NCBI GenBank assembly: GCA_963664945.1
Contig: OY761822.1
Coordinates: forward strand, 4,278,001 to 4,342,000
Reading direction: 5' to 3'
Length of the DNA stretch: 64,000 nt
From: UBA6522 sp963664945
GTDB taxonomy: Bacteria; Pseudomonadota; Gammaproteobacteria; Steroidobacterales; Rariloculaceae
Positions 57,101 to 64,000 of this stretch are shown piece by piece. The first letter of the stretch is position 1. Every line of letters begins with the position of its first letter. Position numbers and translations under genes: made by a program. Under the pieces are notes generated by a model. The model was not told the origin of the DNA. It saw nothing but the letters and a program-made list of their open reading frames with translations, and did no database searches.

Positions 57101-59673
57101 GCGAAATCAGCTTCGATGCGCAGGCGGGCGCCCGGTTGAGCTTGCGTATCGCCTCCGGTGGCGACGACCGGTATTCGGAGCGGGACTGGGATCTGCCGGT
57201 GCTGGCGCTTGAGTGGGAACCGGCCGACATTCGCCCCGGCAACGACGATTTCGACTTCGCTGCGACGATCGGGGGCGAGAGCGGTGCGGTTTCCTCGACC
57301 AACGAGGGGGCCACGCTCGAGCAATCGGAATTCTGGGGGGGGCTGGCCGCGACGGTCTGGTACGAATGGACCGCGGCCGCGGACGGGTTTGCCGAGTTCA
57401 CCTTGGACCCCGATGAACTGACGCTCATGGCGTTCAGGGGCGCGGACATCGACGGTCTGCGCCTCGGTGCGGAGGGCTGGGAACACAGAGACGGTGCGAT
57501 GGCTTTTGCCGTGCGGCGCGGGGACGTCTGGCGCATCGCCGTGGCCTCCGAGGATGCCGACGCCTCCGGGCTGCCCTTCACGCTGTCGTGGGAAATCCAC
57601 CACGCCGATCCGCGCGCTGAGCGTCGATACAACGATTTCTTTGCCGATGCGGTCCCGATGGACGGATCCGAAGGCACGGTCGCGAACTTGTTCAGGCACG
57701 GCGACTACACGATTCCATACAGCGTGGAGGCATTGGAACCGCCGGCAACCGGCATCGCCACGGGCTGGTGGGTTTGGACCGCGCCCCGCGACGGGCGGTT
57801 CACCTGGCGGATGGACGGTTCGACGGCGTACCGGCTCGTTTTCTTCACCGGCGACGCCCTGGACAACCTGCAACCGATCGGCACGCTCGTCGGCGGGTCG
57901 GCGCTGGTGCTGGATGCTGCGGCGGATACGCGCTACTGGATCGCGCTCGGGCGCGCCCCGCAGGAGGTGGGGACCGACCCGTCCCGGCCGGGCGCGTTCA
58001 GTTGGGGCGTCTCGCCCGGCAACGACGACCGCGCGCAGGCGACTTCCATTTCAGGGCCCGCCGGCTCGGTGGGCGCATCCCTGGTCCATGCCACGGCACA
58101 GGCGACGGAGCCCCGCTCGGCGGTGGGACTGGAGTCGGTGTGGTGGACCTGGCGCGCGCCCGCGGACGGCTGGTACCGGTTCTCGGTCGAGGGCAACCCG
58201 CTTCACGCCATCGTTCAGATCTTTCCGGGCGGCGATTCGGAGGCAGCGTCGTCGCGAGTCATCGGCGACAGCGAGCGCGGTTTCCTGGCCAACGGGCGTG
58301 TCGACGTGCGAGTGTTCGTCCGCGCGGGCGAGCGCTACGACATCCGGCTGTCGCGCCGGCCCGGCGTCGGTCCGGCGGGCTCGGACCTGTTGTTGTGGGC
58401 CGCGTCCGACGCCCCCGCCTACCTGTCCTACAAGGGTGCGATCACCGAGCAGTCGTTGATGTCCAATCCTGTGTTCGACGGTTTCCGGTCGCCTCGGCAC
58501 CTGGCCATGACCGACGACGGAATGTACCTGTTCAGCACCACGGATTCGCAACTCTACGCGTTTGTCCGCGACCCCCAATCCGGCGAACTCGCGCTTGCGT
58601 ACCGCACCAGCTCCGAAGAGAATCGGGACGCGCTTTATCCAATTAACCTGGGCTCTGCATCCCATGCGCTTTGGTGGAGCCCGCTAAACGAAACACTGTT
58701 TGCGCTTGCCTGGTGTGGCGCGTCGTACAGTTTCGCGTTGCCCGACGCCGGCACGACACTGGATGTCCGACGAATCGAAGAAATCGGATTCCCCGGCAGT
58801 CGAAGTTGCGGCGACCCTACAGCCGTGGTCGATCGCGACGGAAGGCACTTGTACGTCATCGAGGCGTCGGAAAACCGCCTTTTGCTGATCGGCGCCGACT
58901 CGCCAACGTCGCTCACTCACCTGCAAACCGTCTCCGCCGGCGGAGTTTCGGGCGACGACCGCACGGTGGTTCCGGGCATTGTCCGCCCGGTGGATCTGGC
59001 GCTGGCCCCCGACGGGCGCCACCTCTACCTTGCGGACGAGTTCGGGCTGTTCGTGTTTTCCAGGGACACCTCCTCCGGAAGGCTCGCGCTGGCCGGGGAA
59101 GTGCCCTTGAGCAACGACCCCGCGGGTCCGTTTTACGAAATGCGTTCTCTCCGCCATGCGACGATCGATGCCAGTGGGGCTGTGCTGTTCGTCGCCGGTC
59201 GGCATTCGGAGGGTTTGGTCGTCACCGACACCGCCGTCGCGGCCTTCGACCTCTCGGCGGATCCGTCGAATCCGGCGCATCTGGACACGTTGACCGGCTT
59301 TTACTTCCACGAGTCGGACCGCGGCACGCTCAACGCCTGGAACCATCTGCAACCGAGGCCGGGGACCTACCTGGACTGCTTCAAACCCATGGCGCACGGC
59401 CAACTTCCGGCCGTCGACATATTCTGTCCCAACGGCTTCTTCGTCGTGCAGTGGAATCCGGGCGCGAACGCGCTTGAGGTAACCGATTTCGCCGTGTCCG
59501 GCGATCGCGACCGCTTCGGCAACCCGGTGCCGGTTCTGGGTTTCCAGGACCGAAGGATGGCGCACAGTCCGGACGGTGCGCATGTGTATCGAACGACGCA
59601 CCGGAGCGATCGAGGCCAACCCAACGCCATCCACGTTTTCGAGCGCGCCTTCGCTCAGTCTGCCGAAGACTAA
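54109..59673 (+). CDS. Large secreted S8 (subtilisin-family) serine protease with beta-propeller C-terminus
   Basis: 1854 residues from the ATG at 54109 (GGAG nine bases upstream; an in-frame ATG at 54094 is alternative). Signal or anchor VWLALAASVAVFAVNGW. The catalytic triad is complete: Asp342 (VAVLDTGLN), His379 (GHGTHV), Ser561 (GTSMASPSVAG), numbered from 54109. Residues 230-320 are a propeptide-like region. Four repeated beta-domains follow, each opening N-D-D/G-F and containing a W-Y/W-x-W motif (LWYEWDAPAKG, TVWYEWTAAADG, WWVWTAPRDG, VWWTWRAPADG). Then comes a lactonase-like propeller (RHLAMTDDGMYLFSTTDSQL, RPVDLALAPDGRHLYLADEF). It probably degrades protein outside the cell. The frame continues without a stop after TAA 59671. 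Confidence 0.88.
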   Translation: MKKLVWLALAASVAVFAVNGWRTAQWLLEPAGQTAGVDGERAVVERVLERTLRESRAGVEMPADIAPPAPGARPDTVAAQPVTPVDDPQGASERSGSSAVVAPQGYSFGTYRGSMQRAPSSGEVVRPPPQNPAWLDPAVAPEALLEQATRFGRDFTYAVLRLGPRANVQTLDGALRALGARIEGVTGEYARVRVSAERDRLESIAGLPGVLGLGALPPAQKASEAFVQAMRSRGASELVPVYITLMSVDPAGEWRQSLSGLGIVVGTFDSSLRSYTANMPASALAQVMAADYVMTIEPVPVITANHASSVPVMGVDGLRRYVPAEDRFTGLTGEGVAVAVLDTGLNTRHVDIAHGRESICGASFVADEHWDLWLDMDGHGTHVFGTVAGAGRTDPLLAGIAPGLSHLRFGKVLSAHGFGSGDDIRRAMDHFSRPTSCAWQGTVSESVKPLIVNMSLAATALHFSGRGVGERKLDAVVHADSQLYVVAQANSGLHGFSNYGTAKNSLAVGAVEDSGIIAWFSSHGPTADGRLAPNVVGTGVSLTSARGQASLTGHDTFGGTSMASPSVAGVAALLMQARPEFRDRPALTRARLMASAIRPEAYFDSGKLLPGDNSAGPGEFNNLYGLGLVSARTAIFSNDSAQGWLNGSASAEPADGAYEHIDIDVPEDASRLDVVLTWDEQPADTLTRSVLANIDLWADRGADCGADACGEHASRSGVDNVEWLLIEDPSPGVYRIKAVPVETYGESVAAAVAWTIRRGEATPRLEVHLEETSPSDADSRYLVVDVTVEPSTYVASGTTIHLGCRIAGESACFNLSQAFLPHRSRVFRGDGQSRPLEYAWDAVSKPISVGEIAAGSPRRAQLWFLRDEVPSASTLYVAASAWNALAASRSIELSADGAQSSDEPAASPSNDGFSASERLSGTTGETRLDLALASREPGEPRVSAGSRTLWYEWDAPAKGLFRFRIREADSGKPATVDFALFSGDTLAALEPAAEKRGSEISFDAQAGARLSLRIASGGDDRYSERDWDLPVLALEWEPADIRPGNDDFDFAATIGGESGAVSSTNEGATLEQSEFWGGLAATVWYEWTAAADGFAEFTLDPDELTLMAFRGADIDGLRLGAEGWEHRDGAMAFAVRRGDVWRIAVASEDADASGLPFTLSWEIHHADPRAERRYNDFFADAVPMDGSEGTVANLFRHGDYTIPYSVEALEPPATGIATGWWVWTAPRDGRFTWRMDGSTAYRLVFFTGDALDNLQPIGTLVGGSALVLDAAADTRYWIALGRAPQEVGTDPSRPGAFSWGVSPGNDDRAQATSISGPAGSVGASLVHATAQATEPRSAVGLESVWWTWRAPADGWYRFSVEGNPLHAIVQIFPGGDSEAASSRVIGDSERGFLANGRVDVRVFVRAGERYDIRLSRRPGVGPAGSDLLLWAASDAPAYLSYKGAITEQSLMSNPVFDGFRSPRHLAMTDDGMYLFSTTDSQLYAFVRDPQSGELALAYRTSSEENRDALYPINLGSASHALWWSPLNETLFALAWCGASYSFALPDAGTTLDVRRIEEIGFPGSRSCGDPTAVVDRDGRHLYVIEASENRLLLIGADSPTSLTHLQTVSAGGVSGDDRTVVPGIVRPVDLALAPDGRHLYLADEFGLFVFSRDTSSGRLALAGEVPLSNDPAGPFYEMRSLRHATIDASGAVLFVAGRHSEGLVVTDTAVAAFDLSADPSNPAHLDTLTGFYFHESDRGTLNAWNHLQPRPGTYLDCFKPMAHGQLPAVDIFCPNGFFVVQWNPGANALEVTDFAVSGDRDRFGNPVPVLGFQDRRMAHSPDGAHVYRTTHRSDRGQPNAIHVFERAFAQSAED

Positions 59674-60564
59674 ACGGCTTCGCCGAGTGGCGTCGCGAAC
59701 GACGCCTCGCCGAGCTTCGCATCGGGCCGTGCGCCGGGCGACCGGGACTACACGGTGGGCGCGGCGATCGACCCGCTGACGTTGCCCGCGGCCACGGGCG
59801 GCGACGGTCCGCTGACCTATTCGCTGACGCCGGGCGTGCCGGGTTGGTCTTTCAACACGACTTCGAGGCGCCTGAGCGGCACGCCGACGACAGCGGGCAC
59901 GTACGACATGATCTACAGGGTACGGGATGTCGACGGCGACACCGATGCCCTGAGCTTCACGATCACCGTGACGGCCTCGGCGAACCCCGACCTGGCCGTC
60001 GGGTCGCCCTCGGTGAGCAACGACACGCTCACGGTGGGCGCGTCGTTCACGTTCCGGGCGTCGGTTCGCAACCGGGGCGATGGGCCGTCCGCGGCAACGA
60101 CGCTGCGCTACTACCGGTCCACGAATGCGACGATTTCAACGTCGGACACGGCGGTGGGCACGGTGGGCACGGTGGGCACGCTCCCCGCCGTCGGCACGGG
60201 TTCGGTGTCGGTCGAACTGGCGGCGCCGCCGAGCGCGGGCACGTACCATTACGGTGCGTGCGTGGACGCCGTGGCGGGCGAATCGGATACCGCGAACAAC
60301 TGCTCGAGCGGCGTGAGCGTGTCCGTCACCGGCGGCGAAACAGGCAGCGGCGGCGACGACGCGTGCGTGGAGGTGAACGACGTCATCGAATTGGGCGAAG
60401 GCGACAGCTGCACGATCACCCAGGCGCTGGTGGACAAGTACGGTCTGAACGGGCTAACCGTCAACGCGGGCGACACCGCGACATGCTCTGGCGGCACGGT
60501 GAGGCTGGGCTTCTTTAACTCGGAAAGCATCCAACTCAACGGCTTGACGATCAGGTGCCGGTAA
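59674..60564 (+). pseudogene. In-frame continuation after the protease stop: He_PIG, CARDB and Cys-module domains
   Basis: The same frame as the protease stays open from 59674 to the stop at 60562-60564. It has no signal peptide; the only early start is a GTG at 59755 without a ribosome site, in mid-domain. Domains: a putative-Ig (He_PIG-like) unit (LTLPAATGGDGPLTYSLTPG), a CARDB domain (PDLAVGSPSVSNDTLTVGAS) and the 66-residue four-Cys module that also ends the protein at 50753. Either this was the C-terminus of the protease before a nonsense mutation, or it is the 3' remnant of a separate gene. Translation by readthrough is possible. Confidence 0.6.
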
Positions 60565-61072
60565 CGAGTGGGACCGAGGCTCACACGAACATCGCATCGG
60601 TAGCCGATTTGCCCGATGAACAGGGCATTTGCGGAGCAAGGAGAAAGCGCGCCGGACGAAACTCGAGAGATACTCCGTGGGCCAGGAAGTTTACACCGAG
60701 AATAGTGAGCTCTCAGCTTAAGGTTTTGAGGTGGCAGTGGGTGATTGGCGAAATTATGACAGTCAAGGGTTCGTCGCCGTTGCCGAATACGTCACGTCAA
60801 CGCGCGACAGCCCATGACGTTGCACCGGGCAAGTAAGGGTGACAGTCATGACCGGGCACGGTCTTGGACAGTTCTGCGCGCCTGGCCCCCTCGTACCGGT
60901 GGCAATGACAGCGGTTGTCGCATGACAGCCGTCAAGACAGCGTCTGAATAACGACTGGACCGTTACCGGGAATACCTTGGCAACGAGGGACAGCGAGACC
61001 TGATTCCACATGGCGCTGGGGAGGATACCGGTACCGAATCCAAGTGCTTGGGTCGCCGGTGCGTCGCTCGTA
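60565..61072. other. 508-base intergenic region with clustered TGACAG motifs
   Basis: No convincing gene. TGACAG occurs at 60757-60762, 60840-60845, 60906-60911 and 60923-60928, with a near-match (agacag) at about 60936. The region adjoins the 3' end of the integrase gene. Such short direct repeats could be integrase arm-binding sites or debris from an IS end; no core site or matching attachment repeat was identified. Confidence 0.35.
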
Positions 61073-62314
61073 TCATGCGCTCTGCGTAGTCGCGCGACAG
61101 AGAGCATCGATCCGGTCCGCCACCCGCTGCGCCGGTTCGCGCAACTGTTCCACCGTCCAGTCGGCGGCGTAGCCTTCGGTGACATCCGACGGGCGGGCGT
61201 GATTCACCAGCCGCTTGGTGAGGGATATCGGCAACATGAGTTCCCGTTCCGCCACGGTGATGAAACTGTTCCTCAGCCCATGGAACCAGAACTTCGCATC
61301 CCCCGCCTCGGAGATCGCCGCATGGTACTGCTGCACGCCCCTTACATGCCCGGAACGGCTCTTGCCCGACGGAAACAGCCAGCCGGACAGGGGATGACCG
61401 TCATCCGTGAACCGCTTCCCGCACCTCTCGAAAATGGCGGACAGTTGATCGGTCACGGGCAATTCCAGCACCTCCCCCGTCTTGGTCTCCTCCACCCGGA
61501 ACAGCATTCGCTCAAGGTCGATGCGCTCCCACCGAAGCGAGGTCACTTCCCCCAGCCGCATCCCGGTATAGACGCCGATCCAGATGATGTCCCGGGCCGA
61601 CTCCGGCATGTCCACCGCCTCGATACCCGCGCGCCACTTCGGCAGCACTTCCACGGGCGACGAAATCCTGCGTCGCCTCATTCGGTGGAATCGGCCGCCC
61701 GCCGCCAGCCACAGCTCCACCGGGTTCTTCAGGCCCTCGTGATCCACGCAGGGACGCCGGTAGATGGATCTCAGCATGGACAGCGTCTGGTTCGCCCCCG
61801 CCCAGCCGTGTTTGTCGGTGATGCGGTGAAAACGCCTTTCCACGTCCCGCCGGGAAATGGCGCTGAGCGGACGGTTGATCCAGTCCGACAGGTTCACCCT
61901 CAGGTTTTGCCGGTACAGGTTGACGGTTCTCTCGGCCCGGTTGGGGTTGGACTCAAGGTATTCCTCGAACGCTTCGGAGAGCGTCGGCAGCCCCCGCGCC
62001 TTCTTGCGTTCCCTTGAAGGGTCCTCGCCCGCGGCCACGCGCCCCAGCAGCGCCTGGGCCTGCCTTCGGGCCTGCTCCACGGTGATGCGCCCGTACCGCC
62101 CCACGACCAGCCGGCGGTTGGGAGAATACCGTCCCCCGCCGTCGGCCCGGTAGTTGATCAGGAAGGACTTTGTGCCCGACGGCAGCACCTTGACCCCGAA
62201 CCCCGACAACTTGTCGTCCCAGGCGATCCAGGGACCTGCGCCCGGCGAAAGGGAATCGACGGAGCGTTTCGTCAGGGTCAGCTTGACGCGAGCGGTATTT
62301 TTGCGCGATTTCAT
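61073..62314 (-). CDS. Tyrosine recombinase (phage/island-type integrase)
   Basis: 413 residues from the ATG at 62314. The N-terminal arm-binding domain (DUF4102-like) reads LTLTKRSVDSLSP, GFGVKVLPSGTKSFLINYRA and LVVGRYGRITVEQARRQAQA. A SAM-like core-binding domain follows, then the catalytic domain with Arg in GVYTGMRLGEVTSLRWE, HGLR in FWFHGLRNSFIT, His in LVNHARPSDVTEGY and its closing Tyr. Such enzymes integrate and excise genomic islands, typically at tRNA genes; no tRNA is visible here. A strong promoter lies directly before the start. Confidence 0.9.
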   Translation of the reverse strand: MKSRKNTARVKLTLTKRSVDSLSPGAGPWIAWDDKLSGFGVKVLPSGTKSFLINYRADGGGRYSPNRRLVVGRYGRITVEQARRQAQALLGRVAAGEDPSRERKKARGLPTLSEAFEEYLESNPNRAERTVNLYRQNLRVNLSDWINRPLSAISRRDVERRFHRITDKHGWAGANQTLSMLRSIYRRPCVDHEGLKNPVELWLAAGGRFHRMRRRRISSPVEVLPKWRAGIEAVDMPESARDIIWIGVYTGMRLGEVTSLRWERIDLERMLFRVEETKTGEVLELPVTDQLSAIFERCGKRFTDDGHPLSGWLFPSGKSRSGHVRGVQQYHAAISEAGDAKFWFHGLRNSFITVAERELMLPISLTKRLVNHARPSDVTEGYAADWTVEQLREPAQRVADRIDALCRATTQSA

Positions 62315-62321
62315 GCGGAGA

Positions 62322-62349
62322 ATGATAGCTGAGAGAAAAATATTGTCAA
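62322..62349 (-). promoter_or_regulatory. Strong sigma-70-type promoter for the integrase, leaderless
   Basis: Read on the minus strand: TTGACA (62349-62344), 16-base spacer, TATCAT (62327-62322). The integrase ATG (62314) begins seven bases after the -10, so transcription should start at or very near the start codon. A second TTGACT lies 14 bases further upstream. Confidence 0.65.
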
Positions 62350-62494
62350 CGAAATAGTCAACACAGGAAATCCAATTCGAGCGTGCTCGGACGTAGCTCG
62401 TTGTAGTAAGAGAACCTATAGCGCTGTAGGAAAATGGCTTAGTTATCAAGTTTAACGGTATGTCGGGCGTACTGGAGCGTACTGGAGCGTAGAG

Positions 62495-62722
62495 TCATCG
62501 ACATAATCGAGAATGATTCTCCAGCATGTCGATCAGCCCGGGCTGGAAGGTCACGACCCGGTGCCACTCGGTCTTGTCGACCCTGGAGCCGGTGCTGCGG
62601 TCGATGTAGCCCTCGTCCGTGGCGATGGACATGTTGGCCACGCGGCCGCCGCTGGTGAGGTGGTTGATGGTGACATCGGCGCCGAGGCGTCCGATGAGCT
62701 GCGCGAAGTTCAAACCGAACAT
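62495..62722 (-). pseudogene. ssb: 3'-truncated single-stranded DNA-binding protein gene
   Basis: 75 residues from an ATG with a good site (CAGGAG). LNFAQLIGRLGADVTINHL, ANMSIATDEGYIDRSTGSRV and TEWHRVVTFQPGLIDMLE are the N-terminal OB-fold half of SSB. The frame breaks after MLENHSRLCR and lacks the remaining strands and the acidic tail, so it cannot bind ssDNA or partners normally. The cut, at about 62520, coincides with the beginning of the integrase-side sequence and probably marks that element's edge. The SSB copy is of plasmid/island type rather than the chromosomal one. Confidence 0.75.
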
Positions 62723-62841
62723 AACGATTACTCCTGAGGTACTGGTTGATGACAAAGGGTTGAACGAACCGGGGACGGTCCCTCTCGATCCCATCCCCGA
62801 TTCACTCCAAACCCTCATGTTCGGGCTCTGAACACCCCGCT

Positions 62842-63134
62842 GTCATGTAACTGGGGTGGGAGTCCCGGGGAGGCGGCGTTGTGCGCCGCTCCCCGGGTGG
62901 CGTTTGCCTTGGCACAATGGCAGTGGTGCGGGAGCGGGATCGAGGACGTTTAAATTTTGGTGCCTCTGAGCCCGTTTCCAAACTGTACCCGGCCAACGGC
63001 GTCGAGCCCCGCTCTGTATCCGGCCCAGCGCCGAGAACGCGCAGCAAAATGAACCGTGTCTGTACGCAGAACCGAGTCTGCTATCCGTTGGCCCCCGCTC
63101 CCGCCGATCACAATTGAACCACGGAGGAACGCCG
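62842..63134 (+). ncRNA. Candidate bridge RNA leader of the IS110 element
   Basis: About 290 bases without a gene precede the IS110 transposase start. In IS110-group elements (for example IS621) the left-end non-coding leader is transcribed as a bridge RNA whose two loops pair with target and donor DNA. The segment has several short complementary pieces (for example cgcc...ggcg around 62887-62905), an AT-rich island (gtttaaattttgg, about 62949) and is the right length. The assignment rests on position and family knowledge only; no fold was computed. Confidence 0.4.
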
Positions 63135-63750
63135 ATGCCCATTATGCAACCCGACAGCCTTAACGTCATCCATGCCCGCGCCGCGGGGCTGGACGTGCAC
63201 AAGATGCAGATCACCGCCACGGTCCGTGTGGCCCGCGCCGGGGAGGACGCCGAGACCTTCACGGAGGTGTTCAGCGCCCTGCCCAGCGGGCTTGTGGCGC
63301 TGTGCCGCTGGCTGGACGGGCACCGGGTCAGCGCGGCGGTGATGGAGGCCACCGGGGTGTACTGGGAGACGGTGTTCGACGCGCTGGATTCGGCCGGTGT
63401 CGAGGCGTTGGTGGTGCACGCGCAGCACGTCAAGCAGATCAAGGGCCGCAAGACCGACGTGGCCGACAGCGTGTGGCTGGCCCGCATCTGCCAGTTCGGG
63501 CTGTGCCGGGCCAGCTTCGTGCCGGACATGCAGTTCCGGGACCTGCGCAAGCTCTCGCGCCAGCGCCGCAAGGTGGTTCAGCTGCGCTCGGTGCTGCGCA
63601 CCCGCGTGCATCAGATCCTCGACAGCGCCGGGGTGCGCGTCGGCGGGGTGCTCTCGGACCTGTTCGGGGTCAATGGCCAGCGCATCCTCAAGGGCCTGGC
63701 CGAGGGCCGCTCGCGCGAGGACATCCTGGCATCTCTGTCGCACCACGTGA
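63135..63750 (+). pseudogene. IS110-family transposase, N-terminal half
   Basis: From the ATG at 63135 (GGAGG upstream) the RuvC-like DEDD domain is complete: AAGLDVHKMQITATVRV (first Asp), MEATGVYWETVFDAL (Glu), VKQIKGRKTDVADSVWLARI (two Asp). About 205 residues in, after ILASLSHHV, the similarity ends and the frame continues into unrelated sequence to 63962. The C-terminal Transposase_20 domain with its catalytic Ser is missing, so the element cannot move by itself. Confidence 0.8.
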
Positions 63751-63754
63751 ACTC

Positions 63755-64000
63755 GCGCGCGGAGCTGTCGTGCGCAGCACTGCCGTCTGCCGTCTGCAAG
63801 ACCGCGGGACCGATGCGATTGACCGTCTTCCAGCCGTCGCCGATACGAACGTGCGCGGGCAGTCGGCGTTCGTGGGCCTGGCCGGCGAGGATGACGCTTT
63901 CCAGTTGCGCGTCGGAGAGTCGCCCCTCGGAGACGACGCTGACGGGGAGTTTCGGGCGGTAGACCGGCCGCGGATGCGCGACGGCGGCCATCGCCGCGGA
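63755..64000 (-). pseudogene. Fragment of a strawberry-notch-type helicase/NTPase gene (continues past window)
   Basis: On the minus strand the frame reads AHPRPVYRPKLPVSVVSEG, then LSDAQLESVILAGQAHERRL and PAHVRIGDGWKTV. This matches the stretch just before the P-loop in the large strawberry-notch-like NTPases found on plasmids, phages and integrative elements. The 5' end is beyond 64000. The 3' side, including the helicase motifs, is replaced by the IS110 fragment at about 63755, so the gene is cut. Confidence 0.55.

Overview
The window is GC-rich bacterial DNA (protein-coding parts look about 60-68% G+C) and fits a Gram-negative, aerobic heterotroph, most likely a marine or host-associated gammaproteobacterium. 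The evidence is TonB-dependent receptors, outer-membrane beta-barrels, Tat and lipoprotein signals, a di-haem peroxidase, TypA and Tag. No rRNA or tRNA gene is visible, so the taxonomy is an inference. Coding density is moderate, and an unusual share of the genes are fragments, chimeras or remnants.

Layout. 1-9.6 kb: the 3' part of a TonB receptor, a Tat-exported TIM-barrel isomerase-like protein, a small secreted PepSY-like protein, a broken PIN toxin with its intact antitoxin, a MauG-like di-haem peroxidase, two divergent orphan antitoxins, an NHL beta-propeller and an aldehyde dehydrogenase. 9.9-16.6 kb: a tightly packed livH-livM-livG-livF / acyl-CoA ligase / substrate-binding lipoprotein operon, which should import and CoA-activate a carboxylic acid. 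16.6-19.1 kb: typA and tag on the minus strand, the most housekeeping-like part. 19.7-23.3 kb: a defence-island scar with a complete darT-darG toxin-antitoxin pair among an HNH gene and three truncated defence-type genes. 23.5-30.2 kb: an F420-type NADP-binding oxidoreductase, a large TonB receptor, a membrane protein, a brnT-brnA pair and a Tat-exported aldo/keto reductase.

30.7-37.5 kb is a 2277-residue Calx-beta-type repeat protein with a C-terminal autotransporter-like barrel. It carries five apparently identical 342-bp repeats and a duplicated 1137-bp unit, and it has no visible N-terminal signal. 37.7-45.2 kb holds secreted beta-propellers, an arylsulfotransferase-like protein, a DUF6152-like protein, VOC and esterase genes, and a four-part chimeric pseudogene. 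45.4-46.8 kb is a degenerate IS481-type insertion sequence. Directly behind it lie a short coiled-coil gene that runs into a (GCCGA)24 pentanucleotide tract and then a cluster of large secreted or surface proteins (47.4-60.6 kb). These have CARDB, pre-peptidase and S8 protease domains, and two of them end in the same 66-residue, four-cysteine module.

61-64 kb is mobile: a tyrosine integrase, a 3'-truncated ssb, a truncated IS110 transposase with a long leader that may encode a bridge RNA, and the edge of a strawberry-notch-type helicase gene.

The best candidates for new biology are the pentanucleotide tract in front of the secreted-protein cluster, the shared C-terminal Cys module, and the darTG island. 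Much of the rest records IS- and recombination-driven gene decay.
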